The notes beneath the pieces were generated by a model that searched no databases, was not told the origin of the DNA, and saw nothing but the letters and a program-made list of their open reading frames with translations. Positions 1 through 8,410 of a stretch of 64,000 nt of DNA are shown here, in pieces (the first letter of the stretch is position 1; every line of letters begins with the position of its first letter). The translations under genes and the position numbers were made by a program. The stretch comes from Gemmatimonadota bacterium (lineage in GTDB: Bacteria; Latescibacterota; UBA2968; UBA8231). Where the stretch lies: NCBI GenBank assembly GCA_009841115.1, contig VXML01000062.1, positions 88,596 to 152,595 of the forward strand, written 5' to 3'.

Positions 1-819
1 GGCGATTAGCGTGGCTCCATACTCGGCCAGCATCGCTGGTTCTACGGTTGGATCGGCTAGGCCCCAGACTTCTTGGAGAAGTTCCGACTGAAAGCTGATG
101 ACGGAGATGCCAGCGGCGATATTGAAGAAGAAGACGATCCACATGAGGGCGAACTCAGAGGAGCGCAGATACGGCGCAGCCGAGTCGGACTCGTCGGCGG
201 GCGTTTGTTCGGTAACAGCTGCAGCGGCGGCCGGGGGATTGCTCAACAGCAAGCTGCAGGGGATTAGGACACAGGCGAAGATTACCCCGAGCCCGAAGAA
301 GACATCGGCCAGATCGCCTGCTAGGTGGGATACGAGCAGAGGTGCCAAACCTTTGCTCAACAGAAAGGCGCCTACCCCGAATCCCATCACGACGATTCCG
401 GTCGCCAAGCCCTTTTTGTCCGGGAACCACTTGGCGACCGTGGCCACGGGGGTGACGTAGCCCAGCCCGATCCCCGCGCCCCCGATGACGCCGTATCCCA
501 CGTAGAACAGCGCGAGCATGTCCCATTGCAACGCCAGACTCGCCAGCATGTAGCCGACCGAGAACATGACGCTGCCGGTCACGGCCAAGCGCCGCGGCCC
601 GACCTTCGGCAGTAGCACGCCCGCCCAAGCCGCCGAAGTGCCCAGCGAAAGGATCGTCAGGCTGAAAGCCCAAGCCGTTTCCGTGAACGACCAACCCAAT
701 TGCCGCACCAAGAGCGTCTGGAAGAAACTCCACGCGTACACCGTCCCAAAACAGACCTGCAGGACCGTGCAAAACAGCGCCATAAGCGAGCGCGGAATTA
801 GTACCCTTTGTCGTGCCAT
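1..819 (-). CDS. OFA-family major facilitator transporter (partial, 3' end beyond the window)
   Basis: Translating the reverse strand from the ATG at 819 gives 273 codons with no stop up to the left edge. Residues 14-34 contain FGTVYAWSFFQTLLV, the typical first helix of oxalate/formate-antiporter (OFA) type MFS proteins. A later helix includes GYGVIGGAGIGLGYVTP, then VAKWFPDKKGLATGI, the OFA loop. About seven to eight membrane segments are visible and the last third of a normal ~430-residue protein is missing. The acidic stretch TEQTPADESDS after the sixth helix is the expected cytoplasmic loop. Substrate is unknown: OFA proteins exchange small carboxylates. It lies 100 bases downstream of a sensor and solute-binding gene on the same strand, so all three could answer the same ligand. 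A longer open frame at 155-865 on this strand is a frame-shifted shadow. Confidence 0.85.
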   Translation of the reverse strand, partial: MARQRVLIPRSLMALFCTVLQVCFGTVYAWSFFQTLLVRQLGWSFTETAWAFSLTILSLGTSAAWAGVLLPKVGPRRLAVTGSVMFSVGYMLASLALQWDMLALFYVGYGVIGGAGIGLGYVTPVATVAKWFPDKKGLATGIVVMGFGVGAFLLSKGLAPLLVSHLAGDLADVFFGLGVIFACVLIPCSLLLSNPPAAAAAVTEQTPADESDSAAPYLRSSEFALMWIVFFFNIAAGISVISFQSELLQEVWGLADPTVEPAMLAEYGATLIA

Positions 820-871
820 TTTTTTTAGACCTCAATCGCCAGGCGATTGCATCGAGCGACCTCACCCTACC

Positions 872-901
872 TCTGCGCTAATCTGCGTTCATCTGCGGAT
901 A
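872..901. repeat. Three tandem 10-base units beginning TCTGCG
   Basis: Units at 872-881, 882-891 and 892-901 each start TCTGCG followed by four variable bases. They fill the 100-base gap between the sensor gene and the transporter gene. I recall similar TCTGCG-rich strings as dispersed intergenic repeats in other environmental genomes, but I cannot check this here. Confidence 0.5.
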
Positions 902-919
902 CGTTATTGGGAATCGAAC

Positions 920-1642
920 CTATTCCACGCTTTCAGGCGAGCGTTGTCCTTTGTCGGCAATGTAGAGAAAGAGTCGAGCTAAGTGTCCAGCTTCGTCTTC
1001 GCGCGCCAGCAGGTTGTCATCGTCGGCTTTCCCATCGCGCGCCATGTCCACGGCATATCCCAAGAGCGCCCCCAGCGGTTTGGCTGCTAGGTTGACCAAC
1101 CAGATGGCGGCAAAGACGCCGACGACGAGGATGATGGAGAAGAGATAAACCTGCTGGCCAATTGCGCGTTGAATTTTTAGTGCGATCAGACCGGTGTCCA
1201 TGCCCACGTGAACCGTCCCGGCAACGCCGGCGAGAATCGGGCTGCCCACTTCGACGAAATCACCCATCCCAGGCAGGCTGCGCTCCACCGTTTCCATATT
1301 AAACGGGTCGCTGGCGCGAATTTCCGCGGGAATGCCTGGCACAAAGGTGTGGGCGAGGAACTCGCCGGATTCGTCGGTGATGTAGATGTACTTGATGCCT
1401 TGAATTTCAACGAACTGATCGATGAGCGACTGCAAGGCCGACAAGTCGCGATTTAAGAGAATATCGACGCTGGAATCGGCGATGGTTTTGGCAATGTCGC
1501 GGCTGTTGCTCTCGTATTCGGCCGATAGGTGCGTATCGACCGTATAGACGCAGAGAATGGAGGTCGATAGGCCGATCAAGCCAAATAGGGCAAAGACGCC
1601 GAACAGGGTTTTCTTAAACAGCTTTTGAACTTTTATCACCAT
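920..1642 (-). CDS. Membrane sensor protein with extracytoplasmic domain and HAMP-like tail, no output domain
   Basis: This 240-residue protein has a membrane helix at about residues 12-32, a periplasmic region to about 165 and a second helix at about 167-190. The periplasmic part reads like a small Cache/PAS-type sensor: SSVDILLNRDLSALQSLI, then IKYIYITDESGEFLAHTF. After the second helix comes a short HAMP-like region ending EDEAGHLARLFLYIADKG, then a stop. No kinase, cyclase or GGDEF domain follows, and the 100 bases downstream do not restore one in any frame. The start codon overlaps the stop of the solute-binding gene by one base (TAATG), so the two are translationally coupled. Inference: it senses ligand carried by that binding protein and passes the signal to a partner encoded elsewhere, or it is a truncated kinase. 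Confidence 0.7.
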   Translation of the reverse strand: MVIKVQKLFKKTLFGVFALFGLIGLSTSILCVYTVDTHLSAEYESNSRDIAKTIADSSVDILLNRDLSALQSLIDQFVEIQGIKYIYITDESGEFLAHTFVPGIPAEIRASDPFNMETVERSLPGMGDFVEVGSPILAGVAGTVHVGMDTGLIALKIQRAIGQQVYLFSIILVVGVFAAIWLVNLAAKPLGALLGYAVDMARDGKADDDNLLAREDEAGHLARLFLYIADKGQRSPESVE

Positions 1643-2931
1643 TATGCAAACCTAATGCGCCAATCGTCTAAGGGGACAAAACGGCCTTCATCGACAACCG
1701 TGTAGTACACTCGCTGGAGCCCCTGACGACGGTCGGGACCAAAGGAGACCTGTTCGCCAATGCCCAGATCAAAGTCCGCGACGGAGAACACCGCGTCTTC
1801 GAGTTGGTTGCGCTGCGGCTCGGTCCCGAGGCGGTGCAAAATTTCGACCAGCAACTTGGCGTTGAGAAAGCCTTCGAGACTGACGAAGCTGTGGTCAAAG
1901 GGCGTATAGGGGTCTTTTAACAGTTCCGCAGGCGGCTGCGGGGCGTAGCGAGTCATCAAGTCGCGGTACTCTTGGACTGCGGGTATGGAGGTGTCTTCGT
2001 AGCTGGGCACCACTTGGGAGTTTACCAGCCATTGCGTGTAGCGCTGGCTGTCGTCGCGTCCCTCGGTGAGCAGCTTGAGGAGGTTTTCGCTGCCGACAAA
2101 CGACAGGTTGGCAAAGGGCACTTCTAGGCCGAGATCGACGGCATCGCGGGCAAAGGCCGCGCAGGCTGCATAGGCACCAATGCAGATCACCGCTTCGGGC
2201 TTGGCTTCCTTGAGGATTTCGACCTGTTTGCGCATCGTGCCGGTGAATCGCTCGCCGCGCCGGTACGTGGCCTCGCCGACGATTTGCTCGCCGTGCTTTT
2301 TCAGGGCGCTGCGCACGCCGGCCCAGCCGCTGCGGCCGTACGCATCGGCTTGATAGAACACGGCAATGCGCCGGCGGTTGATGCGCACGAAATTGTCGAC
2401 TAGACCGGCTGTTTCTTGGCGGTAGGAGGCGCGCAGATTAAAGGCGAAGGTACCATAGGGTGGTTCGCGCTGGGGTTGGGCGCCGGTGAAGGGGAAGAAT
2501 AAGAGGATGTTCCGGTCTTGGAATTTTTTGAGGATGGGCAACACGCGCGTCACCGTCGGCGTGCCAACGTAGCCGAACAGCAAAAACACTTGGTCGTCGA
2601 GCATCAGCTTCATGGTGTTTTTGACCGAAGGGCCAGGCTGGTAGCCATCGTCGTAGGTTTTGACCTGCACGGTGCGGCCAGCTATGCCACCTTGCTGATT
2701 GACGTGGGTAAAATACGCACCGGCCCCCCGATAGAGTTCGATGCCCAACCCTCGGGAGGGGCCGGAGAAAGCAGCGGACGTGCCGAGGATGATCTCGGTA
2801 TCGGTCACGCCAGATTTCGTCGGTAGCTCGGTGGGGCGGGCGGCAAAGGCCCGCAGTGCGTGCCACCAAGGGGCGACCAAGCAACCGGTAAGGCCGGCAC
2901 GGAGCAGCGAGCGCCTCGTCATTGCTCTCAT
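1642..2931 (-). CDS. Tat-exported periplasmic solute-binding protein (Leu/Ile/Val-binding type)
   Basis: The 429-residue product begins MRAMTRRSLLRAG, a twin-arginine export signal (R6-R7), followed by a hydrophobic stretch. The mature part shows the type I periplasmic-binding fold of branched-chain amino acid/urea/amide receptors: EIILGTSAAFSGPSRGLG near residue 47, then YFTHVNQQGGIAGRTVQV and AVFYQADAYGRSGW. No ABC permease or ATPase genes are next to it. Instead a membrane sensor gene follows with a one-base overlap, which suggests a receptor role in signalling rather than uptake. The ligand cannot be deduced. Confidence 0.85.
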   Translation of the reverse strand: MRAMTRRSLLRAGLTGCLVAPWWHALRAFAARPTELPTKSGVTDTEIILGTSAAFSGPSRGLGIELYRGAGAYFTHVNQQGGIAGRTVQVKTYDDGYQPGPSVKNTMKLMLDDQVFLLFGYVGTPTVTRVLPILKKFQDRNILLFFPFTGAQPQREPPYGTFAFNLRASYRQETAGLVDNFVRINRRRIAVFYQADAYGRSGWAGVRSALKKHGEQIVGEATYRRGERFTGTMRKQVEILKEAKPEAVICIGAYAACAAFARDAVDLGLEVPFANLSFVGSENLLKLLTEGRDDSQRYTQWLVNSQVVPSYEDTSIPAVQEYRDLMTRYAPQPPAELLKDPYTPFDHSFVSLEGFLNAKLLVEILHRLGTEPQRNQLEDAVFSVADFDLGIGEQVSFGPDRRQGLQRVYYTVVDEGRFVPLDDWRIRFA

Positions 2932-2992
2932 ACAGTTACCGCTAGCTTCTTTTTGCTGGAAAGGCTCAGCATGTGGTCGGGATGTAATAGAA

Positions 2993-3022
2993 AATAAAGT
3001 AACTTTGTCGGTCGTGGGTCAA
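2993..3022 (-). promoter_or_regulatory. Candidate promoter of the solute-binding/sensor operon
   Basis: On the minus strand TTGACC (3017-3022) is followed after 18 bases by TTTATT (2993-2998), about 60 bases upstream of the ATG at 2931. The -35 box is one base from consensus and the -10 box is weak. The remaining part of the 234-base divergent gap up to 3165 shows nothing else that I recognise. Confidence 0.4.
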
Positions 3023-3165
3023 GTTCGTTCGCAATAGTAGGTGATGAAGGTTTATCCGTCGGTGCGATCATGGCGGTGCGGATTTTGAGGGTGGACTTGC
3101 GGCGGTTTTTGGCAGTTTTTTTGGGGCGGCTAATCCTACCACCCGTCAGAACCACAGGAGCCTCT

Positions 3166-5172
3166 ATGCAAGCTCTCACCTCCCGCGCTCCAACCTTACC
3201 GCCGACTCTGCACCCTCGCGTGGCCTATTACGACTTGGGCATCCCCTTTATAGGTGCTGTGTGGAACGGCTTCTCCATTACCTACGACCCTGCCAATGGG
3301 CACACCTTGGCTTGGGGGGCCGAATTCTCGCAGGACGGGGCGCACTACTTTTGCAACGACCTCGACACCGGCAGCTTGGAAGTCTTTCCCATGCCTTGCC
3401 GCGAGCACGGCCCCGTCTTCCAAGCCGCAGACGGTACCATTTACGCTCGGATCATGTCCGGCCTGTCGGCCGACCACGGCCACCATCTCATGGTCTTTGA
3501 CGCTCAGACCCGCACCTTCAGCAGTCTGGGGCGTCCCGCCCCCGGCGATCAGCGCCTCCTGTGCATTGAGGAGCGCGACGGTCTGTTGTACATGGGCGGC
3601 CACGAACTGGCCGAGCTGTTCTGCTACGACCCACAAAAGCGGTGCTTTGACAAACTCTGTCGCCCGTTTGCTCCGCCTACCGACCGCCTAGTGAATATCC
3701 AATTGCTGCCCGACGGCCGACTGCTGCTCATTGGATATCCGGCTGTCCCGGCCAAGATCTACGATGTGGAAAGCGGTCAGTTGAGCGATGTACCGGCCGC
3801 AGCCGAGGGGATTGCAGGCGCTGTATCCGAAGGAGAGCGCCTGTTTTTGGCGGCTGGCGATCAAGTGCGCGTTCTCAACGCCGATTTCACCGAAGTGGCC
3901 CGCCTCGACAGTCCCGTTGCTGGTGCGGCGCTCGTGCCTTTAGCCTTGGGTCGCAACAGCCGCGCCAGTGATCGCGGGGTGGTGTATGCCTGGGCTGGGG
4001 ATCAATTGGTGGTCATCGACGCCCAGACCTTGGACATCCGCTCTGTTTGCCAAGGTCCTTTCGCCGGCATATCGGGGCTGAGCAAAGACGGCCATTTGGT
4101 CTTCGCCCAAGTCGAGGAGGGCCGCGCTACGATTGTAGATCCCGACACCGGCGACCAGGAAGAACGCAGTTTTGAAGTCTATCAAGGCAGCCGTGGCAGC
4201 GCGGTGTGCGCCTTGGGTAGAGGGCCGGAGGGCAAAATCTACGGCACCAATATCTACGGCATGCATCTGTGCGCCATAGATCCCGATACCGATGCCATAG
4301 AGGATTTGGGTTACACTTGGTCCGGCGGCGAACTCTACCACGTTCACGCCCATAAAGACAAGCTCTATGTCGGCAGCTACGGCGGCTCCAATATCGGCGT
4401 GTACGACCCGAGTCAGCCGTGGAATCCCGGCTCGGAGGACGACAGCAATCCGCGCAATTGGGGACAGTTGGGCCAGAATCAGAACCGGCCCTTTGAGGCG
4501 GTGACTGGCCCCGACGGCCGCATTTACGTGGCCAACCGCAGCAACTATGGCATTCCCGGCGGCTCCTTGGCTTCGTACGATCCCGCGACCGGCCTCGATG
4601 ATAGGGAAATTTACCTCGACCCCGAGCAAAGCGTGCAATGCGTGGCTGCGGACCAGCGCTATGTGTACGGTGGCACTAGCATTTATGGGGGGCGCGGTTC
4701 GGAAGTCACCACCCGCGACGGCTTGTTGTTCGTCTTTGACCCTCAGACAAAACAGCGCATTTGCGAACTGCGTCCAGTGGAAGGGGCCAACACGGTCACC
4801 AGTTTGGCCGTCCATCCCTCGGGGTTGGTTTTTGGCACTACGGATAACCGCCGCTTGTTCGTCTTCGACCCGGAGCGGTTTGTCATAGAAGAGGTGATAG
4901 GTCCCTTGCGCTCGGAGGGGACTAGGTTGATGGGCGTGCCCGAAGGGGTGGAGATGTTCCCGCTGATCTGCGCTTCTGACGGCTTTATCTACGGCCTGAC
5001 GCGCTTCGACTTGTTCCGCATAGACGGCTCGTCCCGCGTCCTGACCTATCTCAACGATCCTCCCCTGCCCGAACTCTACGCCCTGACCGAAGGGAATCCC
5101 GGCGTGCTCTACATGAGCGCAGGCACTCACGTCATCAAATGCCTGCTGAGGCCGCCGCCGTTTTACCGCTGA
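3166..5172 (+). CDS. Beta-propeller repeat protein of unknown function (cytoplasmic)
   Basis: The preferred start is the ATG at 3166, preceded by AGGAG at 3156-3160. An in-frame upstream ATG at 3070 would add 32 basic residues and lacks such a site. The 668-residue protein has no signal peptide. It is built of propeller-like blades with recurring patterns such as VFDAQTRTFSSLG, IYDVESGQLSDV and LFVFDPQTKQRICEL, each a strand followed by a turn with Asp-Pro. This resembles quinoprotein/NHL/WD40-like propellers, but no catalytic residues stand out. It is transcribed away from the solute-binding operon and converges on the phosphodiesterase gene 10 bases downstream. A 437-residue open frame on the opposite strand (3940-5253) is an antisense shadow. 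A role in ligand binding or as a lyase is only a guess. Confidence 0.8.
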   Translation: MQALTSRAPTLPPTLHPRVAYYDLGIPFIGAVWNGFSITYDPANGHTLAWGAEFSQDGAHYFCNDLDTGSLEVFPMPCREHGPVFQAADGTIYARIMSGLSADHGHHLMVFDAQTRTFSSLGRPAPGDQRLLCIEERDGLLYMGGHELAELFCYDPQKRCFDKLCRPFAPPTDRLVNIQLLPDGRLLLIGYPAVPAKIYDVESGQLSDVPAAAEGIAGAVSEGERLFLAAGDQVRVLNADFTEVARLDSPVAGAALVPLALGRNSRASDRGVVYAWAGDQLVVIDAQTLDIRSVCQGPFAGISGLSKDGHLVFAQVEEGRATIVDPDTGDQEERSFEVYQGSRGSAVCALGRGPEGKIYGTNIYGMHLCAIDPDTDAIEDLGYTWSGGELYHVHAHKDKLYVGSYGGSNIGVYDPSQPWNPGSEDDSNPRNWGQLGQNQNRPFEAVTGPDGRIYVANRSNYGIPGGSLASYDPATGLDDREIYLDPEQSVQCVAADQRYVYGGTSIYGGRGSEVTTRDGLLFVFDPQTKQRICELRPVEGANTVTSLAVHPSGLVFGTTDNRRLFVFDPERFVIEEVIGPLRSEGTRLMGVPEGVEMFPLICASDGFIYGLTRFDLFRIDGSSRVLTYLNDPPLPELYALTEGNPGVLYMSAGTHVIKCLLRPPPFYR

Positions 5173-5182
5173 GGTTAGTTTG

Positions 5183-5974
5183 TTATGCGAGGGCTTCCCG
5201 CACCACTTGTCCGGCCCAATCCTCTGCCGGTGCCACTTCGAGCAAAGCGGCAATGGTCGTTGGGTTGTCGATGATGCTCACCGGCTCTTGCAAGCTCCGT
5301 CCGGGGGATACCGCAGGACCGGAGATTACCCACGGAATGGTCATGTCCTCGTCCATTTCCGTGCCGTGGGTGCTATCGTGTCCTCCGTGGTCGCTGGTGA
5401 CGATGGCCACGGTCTCTTCTTGGTTGACTGCTTCCAACACCGTGCCAATGCCCGCATCGGCCCGTCCAATAGCGGCCAGATATTCGTCCGACATCCAGCC
5501 GTGGTTGTGGCCGGCGATGTCAGTTCCTCCTAGATAGACAAAGGCGAAATCGGGCGTCCATTCCCGCAGCGTCGCCGCAGCCAAGTCGGCCAAGTCCTCA
5601 TCGCCGTTTGGCTCGTGGCAATTGTTCATGTAGTACGAGCGGTCTAGCGATCCCGGATCGGCCAGATCGCGCAATTGCTCCCAATTGTAGAAGAAGGCCG
5701 TGCGCTTGCCAGCTTGGTGCAGCACGTCGACTAGGCTGGGTACGGGTCTGACTTGGGGCACCCAAGTGTTGGTGAGGATGCCGTGCCGTTGTGGGGTCAC
5801 GCCGCGGAACATGGAGGTGTGGCAGGGCAAGGTGGACGAGGGCATCACAGTGCGGGCCGCATAGGTGCAGGCGCCCTGGTTGATCAAGCGATCGACGTGG
5901 GGGGTGGTGGCTTGTTGCAAGCCGTCGGGCCGCAGTCCGTCGAGGACAAAGAGGATGACGCGTTGTGAGGACAT
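5183..5974 (-). CDS. Alkaline phosphatase superfamily phosphodiesterase (nucleotide pyrophosphatase type)
   Basis: The 263-residue protein carries the metal sites of the alkaline phosphatase superfamily: D12 in VILFVLDGLRPDG, a Thr nucleophile at residue 48 in PSSTLPCHTSMFRG (as in nucleotide pyrophosphatase/phosphodiesterases), the D-x3-H pair in TDIAGHNHG and the DHGGH motif in TSDHGGHDSTHG. It is shorter than eukaryotic NPP enzymes but normal for bacterial family members. There is no signal peptide, so it acts in the cytoplasm. It is last in a three-gene minus-strand operon after a 2-hydroxyacid dehydrogenase (30-base gap) and an MBL-fold hydrolase. The substrate is unknown: a phosphodiester or a phosphonate are both possible. 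Confidence 0.85.
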   Translation of the reverse strand: MSSQRVILFVLDGLRPDGLQQATTPHVDRLINQGACTYAARTVMPSSTLPCHTSMFRGVTPQRHGILTNTWVPQVRPVPSLVDVLHQAGKRTAFFYNWEQLRDLADPGSLDRSYYMNNCHEPNGDEDLADLAAATLREWTPDFAFVYLGGTDIAGHNHGWMSDEYLAAIGRADAGIGTVLEAVNQEETVAIVTSDHGGHDSTHGTEMDEDMTIPWVISGPAVSPGRSLQEPVSIIDNPTTIAALLEVAPAEDWAGQVVREALA

Positions 5975-6004
5975 GGGTTTCCTTTCTTGGGGGTACTGAT
6001 GCGA

Positions 6005-7054
6005 TTACGCGCTTGCGTACAGTTCCGCATCGTGCGGTTTCAGGGGATACCTCGGCACTACACCTCGGTTGACGATGTTTTCCGGCGCTGGCCAGTGGCC
6101 CTTGAGGACGGAGGCCAGATTGCAGACGCCAGTGCGCGCCACGTCTTCGCCAGACTGCACCGAGTGAGCGGAGACGTGGGAGGTCATTAGGACGTTGTCC
6201 AGTTCCATGAGGGGATGCTGCAAGGTCTGATCCTCGTCCGTGAACACGTTGAGCCATTCATACGTATCCAGCGCCGCGCCGGCCAGTGGTCCTTCTCGTA
6301 GGACTCGCGCCAGCGCGTCTTCATCTACCAAGGCTCCGCGAGACGTGTTGATTAGGTAGGATCCCGGCTTCATCTTGCGCAGTAGCTCTTCGTCGAACAT
6401 GTGATAGGTGTCCGCGTTTAGGGGAACCTGCAAGGAGACGAAGTCGGACTCGGCTAGTAGCGTTTCTAGGTCCACCATTTCGATTTCCAAGTCTGACGGT
6501 AGAGGTGCCTGCAAGTTTCTGCGCGTGGCCAAGACTCGGAGGCCGAAGGCCCTGGCGCGGCGGGCGACCATCTCGCCGGTGGCTCCAAAGCCGACGATGC
6601 CCAGCGCACAGGTGGAGAGTCGCTGCAACTGGGTGGACTCGGCGCGGGCTTGGCGGAAGCGGCCGGCGCGCATGAATTGCTCCATCCTCGGTAGTTGACG
6701 GGCTAGGGACAACAGCATGGCCATGATGTGGTCAGTCATTTCCTCGGCGCAGAAGAAGGGGGCATTGGAGACGATGATGCCGCATTCCGTGGCCTTTTCC
6801 ACGGCGATTTTATCGGTGCCATTGCCGAGGCGAGAGATCAGGCGACAGCGGTTCAGCGATGCGACCACGGCCGCGGGCAAGCCGGTTGAGACGACGGCGA
6901 CGGCGTCGCAGTTAGCTAGTTGGCGAATGAGTTCCTGCGGGTCTTCTTCCTCGACGTATTCAGGTGTGATGCCGAACTTGGCGTACAGCGATTGTTCCAG
7001 CTCGTTGGCTGGGTACATGGTGGCGTTGAGGCGGACGAAGCGGAAGGACGCCAT
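6005..7054 (-). CDS. D-isomer-specific 2-hydroxyacid dehydrogenase
   Basis: The 349-residue protein has the two-domain fold of this family. The NAD-binding motif GIVGFGATGEMVARRA lies near residue 153, LINTSRGALVDEDAL carries the catalytic Arg, ALDTYEWLN the acidic residue region and MTSHVSAHSVQSG the catalytic His. It reduces a 2-oxoacid or oxidises a D-2-hydroxyacid with NAD(P). The substrate-binding half, YVEEEDPQELIRQLAN, does not point to phosphoglycerate, glyoxylate or lactate specifically. The gene lies 13 bases after the MBL-fold gene and 30 before the phosphodiesterase gene, so the three are very likely one transcript. Confidence 0.9.
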   Translation of the reverse strand: MASFRFVRLNATMYPANELEQSLYAKFGITPEYVEEEDPQELIRQLANCDAVAVVSTGLPAAVVASLNRCRLISRLGNGTDKIAVEKATECGIIVSNAPFFCAEEMTDHIMAMLLSLARQLPRMEQFMRAGRFRQARAESTQLQRLSTCALGIVGFGATGEMVARRARAFGLRVLATRRNLQAPLPSDLEIEMVDLETLLAESDFVSLQVPLNADTYHMFDEELLRKMKPGSYLINTSRGALVDEDALARVLREGPLAGAALDTYEWLNVFTDEDQTLQHPLMELDNVLMTSHVSAHSVQSGEDVARTGVCNLASVLKGHWPAPENIVNRGVVPRYPLKPHDAELYASA

Positions 7055-7067
7055 GGCTCTGAACCGA

Positions 7068-7931
7068 TCACCAGGCTACTTCCATCATGTCCCGCGCCCA
7101 GTACATCGGCCCGTCAAAGACGCTTTTTACCTCGGCGATTCCTTGGGTGGTCTCCTCTGGGGGATCGAGAGTTATTGACTGGTGGTTGATTATCAAGCGC
7201 TTGGCACCGGCCTCGGCGGCCATGCGCCCGGCGTTCAGGGTGCCGGTTTCGGAGATGACGCTGGGGAAGGTTTGAATCTTTTCCTCTCGATGCACGGCCT
7301 CCATTACGAATAGGTCCGCGTCTCTCGCTAATTCGACCACGGACTCGATCGGCGCGGTATCGCCGCTGAAGGCGACGACGCCTTCTTCGGTCTCAAAGCG
7401 GAAGCCGTAGCATTCGATGTAGGGCTGGGCGTGCTTGACCTCGCGCGCATAGCAGGTCCAGCCTTCCCCGGCGGCCACTTCTCCCTCGGTGTATTCGACT
7501 GCGTGGACCACTGGTTCCGGCCTGGACTCTCCTACGCCGCCGCGCATCTGGTAGGCGTGGACGCTCATGGGATGATTAGTGCGGGCGATCACGTCGTACC
7601 AGAAGAGGCCATTGGGACTCCAGATGCCGTTGGTGATGCGTTTGATCGGGGGAGGTCCGTAAACATGGAGGTCGGGCTCGGTGCCGATGCACTGGTCGAA
7701 GCGGGTCATCAGGAAGCAGAGATAATCGGAGATGTGGTCGGAGTGCAGGTGGGTAAAGAACAGGTTGTGCACCGAGGTGCAGGGAATGCCTAGGCGGTGC
7801 ATCTTAAAGGTCGATGCGGGACCGCAGTCGATCATCAGCCGCTGATCGCAGATTTCGAGGATGAAACAGGTGCCCCAGCGGTCGCGAGTGGGGGTGGGTG
7901 TACCGGCACCGACAATGTTTAGCTTTGGCAT
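7068..7931 (-). CDS. Metallo-beta-lactamase-fold hydrolase (RNase Z-like)
   Basis: The 287-residue protein has the metal motif FFTHLHSDHISDY (H-x-H-x-D-H) near residue 60, preceded by LMIDCGPASTF. Further metal ligands lie in GVVAFSGDTAPIESVVEL and in LIINHQ near the C terminus. The start GAGTPTPTRDRWGTCF resembles the RNase Z/arylsulfatase-like branch of MBL hydrolases. It lacks the long exosite arm of true RNase Z, so a small-molecule ester or lactone hydrolase is as likely. It is first in the three-gene operon, with a candidate promoter 28-55 bases upstream. Confidence 0.88.
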   Translation of the reverse strand: MPKLNIVGAGTPTPTRDRWGTCFILEICDQRLMIDCGPASTFKMHRLGIPCTSVHNLFFTHLHSDHISDYLCFLMTRFDQCIGTEPDLHVYGPPPIKRITNGIWSPNGLFWYDVIARTNHPMSVHAYQMRGGVGESRPEPVVHAVEYTEGEVAAGEGWTCYAREVKHAQPYIECYGFRFETEEGVVAFSGDTAPIESVVELARDADLFVMEAVHREEKIQTFPSVISETGTLNAGRMAAEAGAKRLIINHQSITLDPPEETTQGIAEVKSVFDGPMYWARDMMEVAW

Positions 7932-7958
7932 GGGATCGTCTCCGAATCGTAGGGCAAA

Positions 7959-7986
7959 TAAATAGGCATTATTGGTAAGGGGTCAA
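7959..7986 (-). promoter_or_regulatory. Candidate promoter of the MBL hydrolase / dehydrogenase / phosphodiesterase operon
   Basis: On the minus strand TTGACC (7981-7986), 16 bases, then TATTTA (7959-7964). The ATG at 7931 follows about 28 bases downstream. Confidence 0.5.
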
Positions 7987-8032
7987 GCTCGTCAGCAGGT
8001 ATTTGCACAACTGCTTTTTGTGAGAAAATAGT

Positions 8033-8075
8033 GAAAAAAATGCCAAAAGCCCCCGACGCCACTGCGGCATCGGGG
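8033..8075 (-). terminator. Rho-independent terminator for the 71-residue protein gene
   Basis: A ten-pair stem with one mismatch joins 8051-8060 and 8066-8075 around a five-base loop. Read on the minus strand it is followed by TTTTGGCATTTTTTT, so it fits the gene ending at 8156. The plus-strand reading also has a short T run (8078-8082), so it may work in both directions. Confidence 0.65.
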
Positions 8076-8108
8076 ACTTTTTAGGGTCGAAAATCAATAG
8101 CGGGACCA

Positions 8109-8155
8109 GCGAGGATGAAGCCTACCCGGTCGAGAGCACGTAGCCGCCGACCGCC
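8109..8155 (+). pseudogene. Decayed copy of the 3' end of the neighbouring cupin gene
   Basis: Bases 8117-8134 match 8759-8776 of the intact cupin gene exactly (18 bases), and the similarity continues to both sides with substitutions and a one-base slip upstream. The relic reads EDEAYPVEST, a stop, then PPTALV, against EDEAYPVEGMWPPTVSD in the intact gene, so a TGG codon has become TAG. Only about the last 15 codons are left. Confidence 0.65.
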
Positions 8156-8371
8156 CTAGTTATCTATATCACTCGCTTTAGTTCGGGCTCCTTCTAGCAA
8201 TCCTTCTATGTGGGCTACGCGCTCTGCCAAACTTGATACGCGCCTATCTACTGCCGTTATTTTTTCGCTTAAACGCAATTCAACGCCCGAAATATCCTTA
8301 GTAAGTTTCCACAAAAACGCCAGAACAGCAGCTATTCCGGCTAAGGTAATCCCAGTGCCTAAATCAATCAT
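8156..8371 (-). CDS. Small single-pass membrane protein with coiled coil
   Basis: The 71-residue product has an N-terminal membrane helix (GTGITLAGIAAVLAFLW, residues 5-21) followed by a heptad-patterned helix (residues 28-62, ELRLSEKITAVDRRVSSLAE). A strong AGGAGG site lies six bases before the ATG, and a terminator follows, so the gene is real. It sits between the intact cupin gene and its decayed copy. The layout resembles small hemolysin/holin-like XhlA proteins in size but in reverse order. Function unknown. Confidence 0.7.
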   Translation of the reverse strand: MIDLGTGITLAGIAAVLAFLWKLTKDISGVELRLSEKITAVDRRVSSLAERVAHIEGLLEGARTKASDIDN

Positions 8372-8410
8372 GACGGCCTCCTTTCAAATCCCAAATTAAG
8401 CAAATCGACC

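Noticed and set aside
155..865. 236-residue open frame on the minus strand
   Set aside because: It is a frame-shifted shadow of the OFA transporter, whose real frame runs from 819 to the left edge and has the expected helices.
3940..5253. 437-residue open frame antisense to the beta-propeller gene
   Set aside because: Composition is that of an antisense shadow, with no domain; the plus strand has clear propeller repeats.
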